NCBI GenBank assembly: GCA_029718625.1
Contig: CM056376.1
Coordinates: 91,802,358 to 91,866,357, forward strand
From: Synaphobranchus kaupii
Taxonomy: Eukaryota; Chordata; Actinopteri; Anguilliformes; Synaphobranchidae
DNA: 64,000 bases
Reading direction: 5' to 3'
The notes under the pieces are model-generated. The model was not told where the DNA came from. It did no database searches and worked only from the letters and a program-made list of their open reading frames with translations. Position numbers and translations under genes: made by a program. Below, one piece after another: positions 1 through 12,151 of the stretch (the stretch's first letter is position 1; each line of letters begins with the position of its first letter).

Positions 1-282
1 TGGAAGGAGGAGAGGAAAGCGGGGGAAGGGGGAGGGTGGAAAAAGTTAATCTTTATTCTCTCCCTGCTAAAACCGCAGCGATAATCATAGAGGAGTAATA
101 TGAAAAGAGAGAGAATGCGGGCCGAACGTAGAGAGGAAGTGACACGAGCATGCGAGCCCAGGCCCCTCCCCTTCTTGTCCCTGGTCACCTGACATGGTGG
201 CTCTTTCTGCGACGCCCTGTTCCGCTCTAGTCTTCATTTTTCCAGCCTTTTGTCTTTGGGATGATAAACGGAAAGCAGTTAG

Positions 283-285
283 GGG

Positions 286-331
<46 letters not shown>

Positions 332-343
332 AGAGAGAGAGAT
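283..343. repeat. (AG)n microsatellite
   Basis: A nearly pure AG tract with one GGGG interruption. The matching CT-rich stretch at 479-552 is on the same strand, so this stretch contains both purine- and pyrimidine-rich low-complexity DNA. The open frames across 85-601 are products of this composition and are not annotated as genes. I see nothing else in 1-740. Confidence 0.95.
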
Positions 344-767
344 GCTGTGTAAGCTTCACAGCTCTTAAAATAATGCTCATTTAAGCAGACTTGTAAATTA
401 CTGTTACTGTTTTTCAGGCCAGTTCCACTGGGAATGGGCTGGGCCTTGCGCACAGACGAGCCAGCATAGAGCTGTCTCTTCTTTTGTAATCTCTCCTCTT
501 CTCTCCTCTCTCTTTCTCTCACTCTCTTGCTCTGTCTCTCTCTGTCTCTCACACACTATATGATTATTTGTAGTCAGCATAAGACACAAAATGCGACACA
601 CTACTTACATAAACAGGGTTTGAGCTGCGCTCAAGCCTCAGGTGTACCTCTAATGTAAAAAGCAGAGACTATGGGCAAACCTGGCTTATTGATGACAGCA
701 CTGATTGGAGAAAGCTGCCAAACAAGCTGATTAAAATTACACTCAAATAATATGTGTGAATACATGT

Positions 768-825
768 ACACATGTGTGTGTGTGTGTGCAGGTGATTCAT
801 GTTTGTTGCTGCATCACTTTTGTGA

Positions 826-861
<36 letters not shown>

Positions 862-978
862 ATGTGCAGGTGCGTGTGTCTGTGTGTGTGCGTGTGCATG
901 TACATGTGTGTGTGTGTGTGTGTGTGTGTGCATGTTTGTGTGCGTGCGCACGTGCCTCTGTGTGTGTTTCTGTGTGTA
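768..978. repeat. (GT)n-rich compound microsatellite
   Basis: Interrupted TG/TGCG repeats, with the purest runs near 831-858 and 905-930. All overlapping open frames read as Cys-Val or His-Thr repeats in every frame and are composition artefacts. Confidence 0.95.
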
Positions 979-1157
979 GAGCTGTATCAGTGACAGCGCT
1001 TAGCTGTAGAGATGTCTCTGGGACCATCGATCACAGACAGACGCTCATCTATAATTGACAAGCTGGGGTGTGTGTCTCCTGGGGGACTGGGGTTACAGTC
1101 ATAAACAGAGCCATTACACACCGCGACTCTAACACACTGATCCCTGAGGACTGCCAC

Positions 1158-1228
1158 AAGAACACACATCCAAACATGCACACACACACGCATGCTCGCC
1201 CACACACGCAGGCACGCACGCTCGCACA

Positions 1229-1270
<42 letters not shown>

Positions 1271-1276
1271 AGTACA
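1158..1276. repeat. (CA)n-rich compound microsatellite
   Basis: Interrupted CA/CACG repeats with a pure AC run at about 1231-1265. It lies in the opposite base orientation to the GT block 200 bases upstream, so the two can pair as an imperfect inverted repeat. Confidence 0.95.
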
Positions 1277-1349
1277 TATAAACACACACCCAAAACAGCA
1301 TGTGCCCGTGTAAGCATGTGTTCCCCTGTAGCCATGCCTACAAGCCACA

Positions 1350-1400
1350 CATTACATTACATTAAGTAATTTAGAAGATGCTTCTATCCAGAGCAAACAC
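1350..1400 (+). repeat. Fragment of a dispersed fish repeat (TTAG-A-GCTT core)
   Basis: The stretch shows the ACATTACATTA lead-in followed by a TTTAGAAGATGCTTCTATCC core and AGAGC. The same degenerate core recurs at about 7255, 23634 and 27381 in this window, so it is a dispersed family. I know the motif as common in teleost genomes, but cannot fix its class from this fragment. The assembly gap follows 140 bases later. Confidence 0.6.
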
Positions 1401-1541
1401 ATCACAGGTGCAGTGCTGTTTTTATATAATTTCCTGTGGTTTGCATTGTTGTGCAATGACAATATACTTCTCCAGTATATTGCTGTCATTAGCTACATGG
1501 GATTGTGGGTATTGTAGTATAATTGTTCAAGAAGCTCTTAT

Positions 1542-2041
1542 NNNNNNNNNNNNNNNNNNNNNNNNNNNNNNNNNNNNNNNNNNNNNNNNNNNNNNNNNNN
1601 NNNNNNNNNNNNNNNNNNNNNNNNNNNNNNNNNNNNNNNNNNNNNNNNNNNNNNNNNNNNNNNNNNNNNNNNNNNNNNNNNNNNNNNNNNNNNNNNNNNN
1701 NNNNNNNNNNNNNNNNNNNNNNNNNNNNNNNNNNNNNNNNNNNNNNNNNNNNNNNNNNNNNNNNNNNNNNNNNNNNNNNNNNNNNNNNNNNNNNNNNNNN
1801 NNNNNNNNNNNNNNNNNNNNNNNNNNNNNNNNNNNNNNNNNNNNNNNNNNNNNNNNNNNNNNNNNNNNNNNNNNNNNNNNNNNNNNNNNNNNNNNNNNNN
1901 NNNNNNNNNNNNNNNNNNNNNNNNNNNNNNNNNNNNNNNNNNNNNNNNNNNNNNNNNNNNNNNNNNNNNNNNNNNNNNNNNNNNNNNNNNNNNNNNNNNN
2001 NNNNNNNNNNNNNNNNNNNNNNNNNNNNNNNNNNNNNNNNN
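1542..2041. other. Assembly gap (500 N)
   Basis: Exactly 500 undetermined bases, the size commonly used for a gap of unknown length. The open frames that run across it have no meaning. Confidence 1.
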
Positions 2042-3470
2042 CACACAACGGTACATGGGCTCTGTATGTCACTAACTAATTATGATTAGGCCAGACCGTG
2101 GTACAGCATCCCTGCTAGGCAAACTCCAGGCTGAGGGCAAACACTTCACACCTACGCAGCTTTCCACTCAGCCAGACCAGAGCACGTGCTCCGAATCTGC
2201 AATGCCAGTGACCATCCGAGCCGACTCTGGAAAAGCATAATCTCCAGTGTCATGGCGGCAAGCTGACCCTCAGCTCTGTCACCAGCCGTGTGGCAGGCCT
2301 GAAGGCACGTAGGGTGACAACTGTGCTCTGAACCGAGATATGGTATGGGTGACTGCCAACCAATCACCAGCAGGAGTGACTCACCCATTCAATGTGCGTG
2401 CAGGCGTTTAATTTAATAAAGGAAGGGGGGGGGGGGGGGGTAAGTAAAGCATGTTGTATTGAGTGGTATCTGTTGAAGAATACTTACACTAGCACATGCC
2501 GGTGTAAGGCAAGCAAACCTTCATCAACAAGACAGGCCTAACATCCAACCATTAACTACTAGCAGGGCTATACTGTACAGTATGTTTCTCAGACACCTCT
2601 GTAGGTAGATGTTCATGGTTCTTGTTGATTGGTAATCCTGTCACAGCAATTTCCTTGACTTTTTTTTTTTTTTAGTTGTTTTATCTTTTACATTTGTGCA
2701 ACGCTCAGATTTGCGCGACGTTGTACAGTGCATAAACTACAGCCTACCCGATCAAATCAGATGTACTATTTCCATCAGACTGGTCGTAATGCTCTCAAGG
2801 TGTAATTGGACTTCAGTGGGAGCAGTTACCTCCATGCCGTTGTCAATCTCGTAATTCATTGCAAGAGGGTATAAAAAACAAATGTATGAGCTGCATTGAT
2901 CGATTGATCGGGCCTATTAGAAGTCTGTGTTTACAGAGGGATTGATTGGATTATTCCCCAGCTGCTGCAGCAGGATCAGCAACACCAGTTGGATGCTTTC
3001 TCAGACAGCAGTATAAAGAGCTTTTATCCAGCGTGAAAGAGCAGGGAAAACAGGTCACAAGGGAGACGCTTGATTGATGAGCGTGGTCTCACTGCGGCCA
3101 GCTCAAGCAGCCACACCGCGCGCGTACACACACGCACATGGTGCTTATACTTGTTTCATTTATTTTTCTGACTGAAACCAACAGGCTCTAGAAACAGTAG
3201 TACCACCGAGTGCTTCTGCAGTGATGGGACTTTACTTCGCCTGTCCCAGCCGTCAAGCAGTGCCTGTTCAGTTCTACTTTTGGAATAAATTGCATTGCCT
3301 TATGCACAAATGAGCCATACTCATAATTTGCATTCTATCCATCGACACAGCTGGATTTTTAGTGAAGTAATTTAGGTTAACTGCTGTTCTTCCTCATGGG
3401 TCCAATAGCAGTTCTCCACCAGGGATATGGCCTGCAGTCTTATGGTATATGATATAGGCTACAGTATATA
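2042..3470. other. Region without recognisable genes
   Basis: Unique-looking AT-rich DNA. It holds a 16-base G run at 2425-2440, which is a likely sequencing or assembly weak point, and a T tract near 2660. No open frame here shows a domain I recognise. Confidence 0.7.
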
Positions 3471-3472
3471 TA

Positions 3473-4064
3473 CAGTGCCCTCCACTATTATTGGCACCCC
3501 TGGTAAAGATGAGTAAAAGGTTTGGTGAATTAGCTGAATCTCACACTGAGAAAAGGAGAAAAATCCAACCTTTAATTGAAGTAAATTTATTATCAGAAAA
3601 AGAAATCCCTCAATCAAGAAATAATTATTTTTAACAAAACCACAAGTGCCACAATTATTGGCACCCCTGCATTTATATATATAATAAAGTAATCATTTTT
3701 AATATCTGGTTGCATATCCTTTGCATACCATGACTTCCTGATGTCTGTGACCCAACAACAAGACTCTTGATATCTTATTTTCTGGTACTCTTACAAGCGA
3801 TATTATAACGTCTCTGCATTTGAATGGATCGCTATGGGAATTGGGGGGTGGGACTAGATTTAGCTGTAAATTATGCTGGAACAGTATGTAATACATGGTT
3901 GGTAAAATGGCTGTAAGTCATCAAGGGTCTGTGGTATCAAACGAGCCTCAAATCATCACTCTGCTGCCAGATATGCAGTAGATATGGATGGATCACTTTA
4001 AGGGTTGTTTCTCCTGACAAATTTTCCTATTTACCAGGGGTGCCAATAATACTGGAGGGCACTG
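3473..4064. mobile_element. Tc1-like MITE, copy 1 (592 bp), TA duplication
   Basis: The ends are inverted repeats: CAGTGCCCTCCACTATTATT at the left and its near-complement ending GGAGGGCACTG at the right, flanked by TA at 3471-3472 and 4065-4066. A second GGCACCCCTG motif sits at about 3659. Related copies are at 15359-16232 (longer, both arms present) and 44630-44945 (fragment, opposite orientation). Copy 1 has lost most of its right inner arm. The minus-strand open frame at 3699-3896 is a passenger of this family. It contains a VRVPENKI peptide also present in the hAT fossil near 52080. Confidence 0.9.
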
Positions 4065-4070
4065 TATGTA

Positions 4071-5683
4071 CAGTCAAGCCGGAAAGTCTGCACACCCCTT
4101 TCACCTTCTCCACGTTTTATTACGTTACAGACTTATACTACAATAGATTGAGTTCATTTTTTGCGTCAAACATCTACACACAATAGCCAATAATGACGAA
4201 GTGAAAACAGGTTTTTAGAAAATATGCAATTTTATTTTACTGACAAAAATAGGTTATTTAGGGGTTACATATCTGTACACACCCTTAGCCTAATACTTGG
4301 TTGCTGCACCTTTGGCAGCGATTACAGCTTCAAGGCGTCTTCGGAAAGAAGCTACGAGCTTGGCACACTTGTTTCTGGACATTTTTGCCCATTCCTCTTG
4401 GCATATCCTTGCAAGCTCCGTCAGGTTGGATGGGGAGCGTCGGTACACAGCCATTTTCAGCTCTTTCCACAGATGTTCAATTGGATTCAGGTCTGGGCTC
4501 TGGGTGGACCACCTCAAGGACATGCACAGACTTTCTCCGAAGCCACTCCTTTGTTCTCTTGGCTGTGTGCTTCGGGTCGTTGTCATGTTGGAAGGTAAAC
4601 CTTCGACCCCAGTCTGAGGTCCAGAGCGCTCTGGAGCAGGTTTTCTTCAAGGATCTCAGTGTACTTAGCTGCATTCATCTTTCCCTCTATCAGGACTAGT
4701 CGCCCCGTTCCCGCTGCTGAAAAACATCCCCACATCATGATGCTGCCACCGCCATGCTTCACTGTAGGGATGGTATTAGCCAGGTGATGAGCGGTGCCTG
4801 GTTTCCTCCAGACGTGACGCTTGGTATTCAGGCCAAAATGTTCAATTTTGGTTTCATCAGACCAGAGAATCTTGATTCTCATGGTTTGAGAGTCCTCTAG
4901 GTGCCTTTTGGCAAACTCCAAGCGGGCTGTGATGTGCCTTTTACTAAGTAGGGGCTTCCGTCTGGCCACTCTACCATAAAGGCCTGATTGGTGGAGTGCT
5001 GCCTGGATGGTAGATCTTCTGAAAGGTTCTCCCATCTCCACAAGGATACGCTGGAGCTCTGTCAGAGTGACCCTCGGGTTCCTGCTCACCTCCCTGGCCA
5101 AGGCCCGTCTTCCCCGATTGCTCAGTTTGGCCGGGCGGCCAGGCCTAGGAAGATTCTTGGTGGTTCCAAACTTCTTCCATTTACGAATGATGGTGGCCAC
5201 TGTGCTCTTTGGGACCTGTAAAGCTGCAGAGATTTTTCCGTACCCTTCTCCAGATCTATGCCTTGACACAATCCTGTTTCTGAGGTCTGCAGATAATTCC
5301 TTTGACCCCATGGCTTGGAGTTTGCTCTGACATGCACTGTCAACTGTGGGACCTTATATAGGCAGGTGTTGGCAATCCCCAATCATGTCCAATCAATTGA
5401 ATTTATCACAAGTGGACTCCAATTAAGTTGTAGAAACATCTCAAGCAGTATCAGTGGAAACAAAATGCACCTCAGCTCACTTTTGGGTGTCATATCAAAG
5501 GGTGTGCACACTTGTGTACATATGATATGTACACAAATAAAACCTGTTTTCACTTTGTCATTATGGGCTATTTTGTGTAGAATTTTGAGACAAAAAATTA
5601 ACTCAATCTATTGTAGAATATGTCTGTAACTTAATAAAACGTGGAGAAGGTGAAAGGGGTGTGCAGACTTTCCGGCTTGACTG
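4071..5683 (-). mobile_element. Tc1 transposon with long IR/DR termini
   Basis: The 1613-bp element starts CAGTCAAGCCGGAAAGTC and ends with the complement, flanked by TA at 4069-4070 and 5684-5685. The outer inverted repeats are near-identical over about 160 bases, and an inner copy of the TGTACACACCCTT motif occurs near 4275 and 5505. This is the IR/DR arrangement of Sleeping Beauty-type fish Tc1 elements. It sits only 6 bases from the end of the MITE at 3473-4064. Its transposase gene is broken, so it could move only if helped in trans. Confidence 0.93.
4290..5311 (-). pseudogene. Tc1 transposase, two frameshifts
   Basis: Read on the minus strand, this encodes most of a Tc1 cut-and-paste transposase of normal length (about 340 codons). 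The start is the ATG of MGSKELSADLRNRIV at 5311. An N-terminal paired-like helix-turn-helix region is followed by a GRPAKLS AT-hook-like motif. The catalytic domain then shows WSDETKIE (first Asp), [10 protein letters not shown] (second Asp) and [11 protein letters not shown] (Glu). The gene is broken twice. The first frame ends at 4583 after a shift near 4605-4612, and the middle frame shifts again near 4508-4515 just before the Glu motif. All catalytic residues are still visible, so decay looks limited. Ends are set by the start codon and the AATKY stop at 4290. Confidence 0.92.
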
Positions 5684-5685
5684 TA

Positions 5686-7709
5686 TATATATATTTATTA
5701 GGTTTAATGAGGTAGGAATGAAAGGAAGATCTCATCTGACAAGCAAACCTTGGCAGCAACCAAAAAGCAAGTTGTGATACTAGACACCCTGCACCACCCA
5801 CTTTTTCAGCTGCTAGTTTTTTTTTCATGATTTTTAATAACTTTTTCAAGGGAGACCTGGTCCAAATTGAGGCAATTGGTAGGAAAACCAATTCCGGAAA
5901 ATGAGGGCCATTTCCTTAATTTTATTTGTTCCACGACATATCAACTGAAGCACTGAGCATACGATGATTTAACGCCGAACTGAGCACTGATTTCAGGGAC
6001 CAGTCAGACAAAGTCAAACCGTGCATTTTATTTTGATTCCTGTGGTAATTCTCAGCCTGCCACGGTTAAGGAAGACAAAATACTGCAGGGATTTAGTTTG
6101 TCCTCCTTATTTGTCCCTGGAGTTGTTGTGCTACAGATGCCACCCCCAGACAGGGCTCAGCGTCCCGTGATCAAATCGAACAGATTACACAAGGCTAAAA
6201 AAGACGACAGGAACAGCGAGCGCCTGTGGGCAGACGCACTCGCGCGACGGTGAGCAGTCACACTGACATCGCAATTGCTAACAGAGTGGCGCTTGACGCC
6301 TAGTTCCCCTTCTTGCATGAGTAAATTCCTGTTTTTTTTTTCTTGAGCGAAAGAGAGAGCTTTCCTGTTGGAATGATCACGGCCTGTATGTATTAGAGGC
6401 AAGGTCCTTGTGCTAGCCGTTTCAGTTATTAACGTGCCCTTTCTAGTATAACAGAAGGATGCCCATCGGAAGAAAATTATGACAAAAAAAGGTGTAAAGG
6501 TTAATAAAAAAAATAATAATTTTAAAAAAACAGCTAGCCATTAAAATTCAGGACAGAAACACACATCCATAAAGAGCATACAACTATGTAAATTTTTGAT
6601 TAGCAAAAGTACCCAACAATTTCCAGCTTGATTAGGCTATTCTGCCCATGCATGGCAGGCACACAATGAAAAACACACGGCTGGTTAATATTCTTGCGCC
6701 TTCCTAAGTCCTTATACCCTCAAAGCCTCCCAGAAAAAGTTAATTAACTGGCGTAATTATGCTGCCTTCATAGGGCTAATTATGTCTCTAGATTGGGCCC
6801 AAAGTATATAGTAGTAATTCAGGTGCTGCTGTGACTTTGCGAGCTCTTTCTGTGTAGCTCTGTATAATCCACTTTTAAAAGGCTGACATATCTTCAACAA
6901 GAGGATTTCTAAAACATTACGAAGACATTTTCCAGACTGATAGTGCCTGAAGAGGCCTGGGCTTACAATGGAATGTCAGTAAAACTTAAGAAGAAGGCCT
7001 CAATAATTACCATAACATTATCATTTTTTGTTTGTATTGTATTATTTATTCTTTTTTTTTTTCCTATTCATTTTCCATTTTTATCCTGGGTGACTTAAAC
7101 CATCTTATGCTTTTACATGGTATTCATTTAAGCCGAGACATGACTAACATCCACAAAACACAGCTTGTTCAGTTCTGTTTTTCACATTATTTTAAATAAC
7201 CCGTTTGCTTGGCAAAAACCAAGACAAACTTACAGTGCCCAGCTATAACGTTGAACTTATTTAGCTGCCAGATTCTTTTAGCCAAAGCGACTTATGCGCA
7301 TTTAATATGGTAAGCAAACAGTAGAGCTAGAAGTAGGCAAAACTACAATCAAATCAGTACCACTGTGAAGGTGCAACAAGACCTGCAAAATGGTCTTACT
7401 AAATTGAAGTACTTGGCTTGGATAACTGTAGAGCCAGACCTGGGATTTGATCATGCAACTTCCTTCCTGTGCCAACCACTATGCCCCACTGCTGTCATAA
7501 CATGACTCTTTTTATTTGAAGGGGGGGTTGAGTGTGACAGCCAGGGTAATCAGGAAAGTGTTTTCTCTTCCAAAAAAAAGTATCTTCAAAAACATGTGCA
7601 GTGACGGAATTGAAATGAAGTGACAGAAATGCAAACAAGCATTTGATCCACCTCACAGACTGTGTGCCACATGAAATTGACTGATTAAAAAAAAAAATAA
7701 TACTATATA
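5686..7709. other. Region without recognisable genes
   Basis: AT-rich DNA between two Tc1 elements. The only repeat I can point to is the dispersed-repeat copy at 7255-7500. The short open frames (for example 5631-5891 and 6157-6402 on the minus strand) have no recognisable domain. Confidence 0.65.
7255..7500 (+). repeat. Dispersed fish repeat with tRNA-like tail
   Basis: Starts with the GATTCTTTTAGCCAAAGCGA core and ends with GGGATTTGATCATGCAAC followed by CCAACCACTATGCCCC. That end resembles the 3' half of many teleost dispersed repeats and looks like a tRNA B-box plus T-arm. It is diverged, and I cannot assign it to SINE or non-autonomous DNA transposon with certainty. Confidence 0.55.
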
Positions 7710-9240
7710 CACTACTCACAAAAAGTTAGGGCTATTCGGCTTTCGGGTGAAATTTCAGGATGAACCTAAAATGCACTATAACCTTTACAGGTGAAATTAA
7801 TTTGGCCTTCTCTAAACCTTTGAATGCACATGTCCAACTATTCAGTGTTTCAGTACTTTTTGCACAACTTGCTGTTCTCTAACAAGGAGCTGAACGGCAA
7901 AATTCACAACAGGTGTTTGATCCATGAATCGACTAATAAATTTCCTGGTTCAATTAGAATTGGTATTTAAACAGTCCTCTTCACCATGCTGTTCACATTT
8001 TGACATCATGAGACCAAGACGACACCTAACAATTGATCAACAGTACCTCGCCATTGCGAGGCTTCAAACAGGATGTTCTCAGAGGGAAGTGGCCACTGAG
8101 CTTAGAGTGTCACAGAGTGTCATCAGCAGGTTGCAACAAAGATACAGAGAGACTGGAAGAGTCACAGAAAGGCATAGAAGTGGACGTCCTTTGGCCACAT
8201 CCCACACTGATGACCGCTTCATTGTGAACAGTGCCCTGCGGAACCGGATGATGAATGCCACTCAACTCCAGGCACATTTAAGGGAGGTGAGAGGCACCCA
8301 AGTGTCACGTCAGACCATTCGAAACCGTTTACATCAGCGTGGTCTGCGTGCTAGACGACCTGCAAGGGTACCTGACCACACCACCAGGCACAGGCGTCAT
8401 CGTCTTGCATGGGCCAGGGAGCATTTACGCTGGACGAGGGACCAGTGGGCCTCAGTGCTGTTCTCTGATGAAAGTCGATTCACGTTGAGCAGAAATGATG
8501 GCCGCCAACGATGTTGGAGACGTCAAGGAGAGCGCTATGCATCAGCCACTGTTGTCACCAGACGACCCTTTGGTGGTGGCGGTGTTACAGTGTGGGCAGG
8601 TGTGTCTAGTCAATACAGAACTGCCCTACACTTTGTGAATGGTACAGTGACAAGCCCATACTACCTGAATAACATCATTAATCCAGTCATTGTGTTTCTG
8701 CATGAACAACACAGGCCTAATTTCATCTTCATGGACGACAATGCTCCAGCTCATCGAGGTCGCATCATTAGGGAAAGGCTGCTGGAGACTGGGGTACCTC
8801 AAATGGAGTGGCCTGCACTTTCTCCAGACCTGAATCCCATAGAAAACCTATGGGATCAGCTGACTCACCGTGTAGAGGCTCGTAACTCTGTACCCCAGAA
8901 CCTCAATGACCTGAGGGCCGCCCTTCAAGAAGAGTGGGATGCCATGCCTCAGCAGACAATAAGTCGACTTGTGAACAGCATGAGACGTCGTTGTCAAGCT
9001 GTAATTGATGCTCAAGGGCACATGACAAGTTATTGAGACATTGACATTTTTGTTGTGGTATACCCACCACTGTTGTTGGCTTTTGTTTCAATAAATTGTT
9101 TGAGATGAGGAAATCACCATTGCATGCTTCTACTTAAATGCCCTACTTTCATGATACGTATAATATCACTGTAGCGTGAACTTACATTTTCCATAAATTT
9201 CACCCAAAAGCCAAATATCCCTAACTTTTTGTGAGTAGTG
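7710..9240 (+). mobile_element. Tc1 transposon, apparently complete (1531 bp)
   Basis: Flanked by TA at 7708-7709 and 9241-9242. The termini CACTACTCACAAAAAGTTAG are perfectly inverted for the first 22 bases and match at all but about 3 of 45 positions overall. After that the ends diverge, so this family has short inverted repeats, unlike the Tc1 at 4071-5683. It encloses an uninterrupted transposase gene on the plus strand. Confidence 0.95.
8008..9036 (+). CDS. Tc1/mariner-superfamily transposase (DD34E), intact
   Basis: Cut-and-paste DNA transposase of 342 residues, acting in the nucleus on the terminal repeats of its own element and inserting at TA. I chose the ATG at 8008 ([12 protein letters not shown]), which gives the normal family length; the frame is open upstream to an ATG at 7924 that would add 28 residues. 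The order is an N-terminal helix-turn-helix pair (about residues 5-60), a [10 protein letters not shown]-hook-like motif, a basic RRPARVP and RHRRHR region suited to nuclear import, then the catalytic triad: FSDESRFT (Asp), MDDNAPAH (Asp) and [11 protein letters not shown] (Glu). There are 34 residues between the second Asp and the Glu, the classic Tc1 spacing. [11 protein letters not shown] glycine-rich box is present. The frame has no stop or shift, so an active enzyme is possible, but activity cannot be read from sequence. Confidence 0.95.
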   Translation: MRPRRHLTIDQQYLAIARLQTGCSQREVATELRVSQSVISRLQQRYRETGRVTERHRSGRPLATSHTDDRFIVNSALRNRMMNATQLQAHLREVRGTQVSRQTIRNRLHQRGLRARRPARVPDHTTRHRRHRLAWAREHLRWTRDQWASVLFSDESRFTLSRNDGRQRCWRRQGERYASATVVTRRPFGGGGVTVWAGVSSQYRTALHFVNGTVTSPYYLNNIINPVIVFLHEQHRPNFIFMDDNAPAHRGRIIRERLLETGVPQMEWPALSPDLNPIENLWDQLTHRVEARNSVPQNLNDLRAALQEEWDAMPQQTISRLVNSMRRRCQAVIDAQGHMTSY

Positions 9241-9242
9241 TA

Positions 9243-12150
9243 TATGGTGCATTTTCAGTCTAGTCTGCTCTAGTTGTGCAAGTGCAACAGGACCATTATC
9301 CCAACACGCTATTGTACGTATTTTATGAAACTTTAAGTTTAAGTCCGATTACAATGATCACGGGTAGTCTGAACAATTTACTGTAGGCTACGTACGGATT
9401 CCAATGAAACAAACAGAAGCCCAATTTAAATAATACAGCAGGAGATAATTATGTCATTTTACTTCGTCAGGTCAAAGTGCATCGTTCAGGTTCGACAATG
9501 TCCCTTCATTTGATGGGACACACGTATCGGATATTAATTTAATACGATTAGTATACGTTAAGCACACTCGTGATTAGGTATGTCTGAACATAATGGGCCA
9601 CCTGACTTATATATTTGCACGGCTGAAACGCCTCCATTGATAATCATGTGGAGATTAAAACATATCCGTCACAGAAACTCACAATTCATAAACCTGGCAA
9701 GTTCCAAAGCTACACGCACGAAAACACTTTCATAAAGAATCTTCAAAATATCTGAACATAATCAGACCAGACACTAAAAAAATCATTAGCCGGGTAGGGT
9801 AACGTTACGCTAGCTAATACTGACATCCGTGTTTCGTCTGAAACATGGGCTCGCTAGCACTGTTGCACACATCTCAAATATGCAAGAGGGAATATCTACG
9901 TCAATTCAACCAACTATGTAACTTAGCTAGAACTAGGTGTACACAGTACACTGCAAAATATCCGCGATACAGTCAGCTTGAACTACTTAGCTTGTACTAC
10001 TCCATACCGGGACATATCTGACCCAACATTTAATCAGGAGAGCACTATCAAGTAGCTAAGCAATACCGTAACGTATTGCCATGAGTTGCATTTAGGTCAT
10101 GACAGAGACAAGTGCAACAGTAACAACAAGGAGCAGTTCGTTAGTCCTTAGATAGCTAAAATAGCTAACTTAGTTGGACAAGCTATCGACAGATTGTTAT
10201 CGGTAGCATTAGCGTGCTATCTGGCAAGTTAAATAAACATTAAATGCATGCCTTTATGCATTGTGCAATGTTAGCGATCTACAGTCACTTGAACTTTAAA
10301 AACTCACCTGTGGTTCCCTCGCTGGTTTTGAACTGCCAGGTTAAAGGTTATCCTCGTACTGCGCATGCGTACTACATATCAAAACTTTGGTTGATCCTGC
10401 AAGTTTTCCTCTACTGTTCTGTTCCGTTTGTCGAGTCTGTCTTCTACGTCCGCAAAACCACGTATCATAAAACCACACTAATGAAAGCTAGCCGATATAA
10501 GGTGACTCTACACAAGACCGACCCTAAAACGCAAGCTATTTTGTTCTGCCTATAAAATACATTTACTTTAGTGGTGACGAAATTACTACTGAGTCATGGA
10601 CTCCGTGCTTTACCGGTAGCTTTAGATGCGAGACTATGGTAAGAAATCCCACATTAGTGTGCATTCAATGTATCTGGATAGTTTTACTGTTTGTTCCTTT
10701 GTAGGATGGGTGTTGGTTGTGAGTGATTAGACGTCTTAGAGCTGCTACAGATGATCTGTTGTTAAATCACTTGTAATTAAAAAATCAGCAGCAGCCAAGG
10801 AAATTATGCTGAATTATAGACTATTTTCGTAGGCTATCTCGATAAAGCCAATATAATTGACGTCTGCGCCTTACAATAGAAGAATACCCATAATATTAAA
10901 TAATGCAAAGTAAGCACCCATTAAATATGCACAATCAGCAGTTCATCATGTAACTTTAAATGTTTGAAAAGATTAGAATGTGAAGTAATTTATTTGACAC
11001 AATATGGACAGATTCTGGCTGAAAGCAAAGGCTTGCACAGGACCAGGACCTCATTCTGAAGTTAAAGCACAACTTCCAGAGAGAATGGCTTTTTATACTG
11101 TACTTTTCTAGTTGGAAATTCTGTATTCATTCAGCATGTACTTTGGCCATCATGTCCCAGTACTGCCTAGCCGTCAGTTGACAGAGGATTTCCCCAATGC
11201 TTTGCAATCTGCCTTCAAGAGATATAACATTCCAAGTGTCAGAGAATTGGAATTGTAAAACCAAGCTTGACATAACTCTCTCCCCTCACCATCATCTGTC
11301 CGTAATAATCTGATTATTATTTTATTTTTTAATTTAAACAGGGAAATCTGTCTTTTGTGCGGCTCCATACTACTAAAGAACCAAATCCCCTCTTGCTGTG
11401 GAGAGGCTGACCATGTTTGACATATGTATGCTATGATGAGAGGGCTTGTGATTAAGGTCTGGGAACCCTTAGCATGAAGGTTTGAAAAGCAAAAAGGGGC
11501 ACAGCCATTGTGTACCCAAGCTACTTCCATTTTCATTTCAGGTAATATTTATGTTATACAAGTTGTTCTGGATAAGGCCTTGTGCTTAGAAAAACTAGAA
11601 GTGAAAAAAACTACAAAAAAGTACAATTTGCTGTAGGGACCTTTTTAATATCATGATATATACAGTAATATATATATATATATATATGTCTTGTAATACG
11701 TTTGGGGATATTATTCATATGCAGTAGGATTGATGAAGAATCTGTGTTATGGCATTGCGGGACCACAGAATTGTATTATATTATGTATGACTGTATGGAC
11801 CATGTGCATTCTACATTCATTTATTGCAGATCTAAATGCTCAGTGGTGCAGATTCCATCTCTTTAGTGTTGATGATGAATATGAAGTATCCTAGCAATAT
11901 ATGAATATATATATATATGTAGTTTCTGGCAGTCTCATGAATCAAGCATGTTGGAGGCAGACAGATTGACATTTAAGTGGTTTATGTGGAGCAGCAACAG
12001 GCATGAATCCTGTCAACATTGGTTAGACTTTACTTCCTCTCACTCCCACGCAGCAACACAGCATGCGTCCAACAAAGTACTGCAACAAAGCATTGTTTTA
12101 ATGACCTTCCCATGTAATTTCCCATTGTACAGTTTTATATTGCAATATAT
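9243..12150. other. Region without recognisable genes; possible promoter inside
   Basis: Unique-looking DNA. The part from about 9280 to 10640 has more CpG and TAGC-rich motifs than its surroundings. Elsewhere it holds AT dinucleotide tracts at about 11665-11687 and 11901-11920. The open frames at 10244-10555, 11174-11536 and 11948-12190 show no domain I recognise. Confidence 0.6.
10300..10640. promoter_or_regulatory. Possible divergent promoter with NRF1-like site
   Basis: An 11-base palindromic TGCGCATGCG motif at 10360-10369 matches the NRF1 consensus, which is typical of vertebrate CpG promoters. On the minus strand CAG|GTGAGTTTT at about 10309-10300 is a strong splice-donor match. On the plus strand ATG|GTAAGAAA at about 10636 is another. 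Outward-pointing donors on both sides of one NRF1 site are what a bidirectional promoter with two first exons would look like. No coding exon is recognised on either side, so this is inference. Confidence 0.3.
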
Positions 12151-12151
12151 A

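Noticed and set aside
669..1350. Overlapping open frames in GT/CA repeats
   Set aside because: Dinucleotide repeats give open frames on all strands; no start context or domain supports a gene.
1378..2089. Open frames of about 170-230 codons
   Set aside because: They consist of undetermined residues across the 500-N gap.
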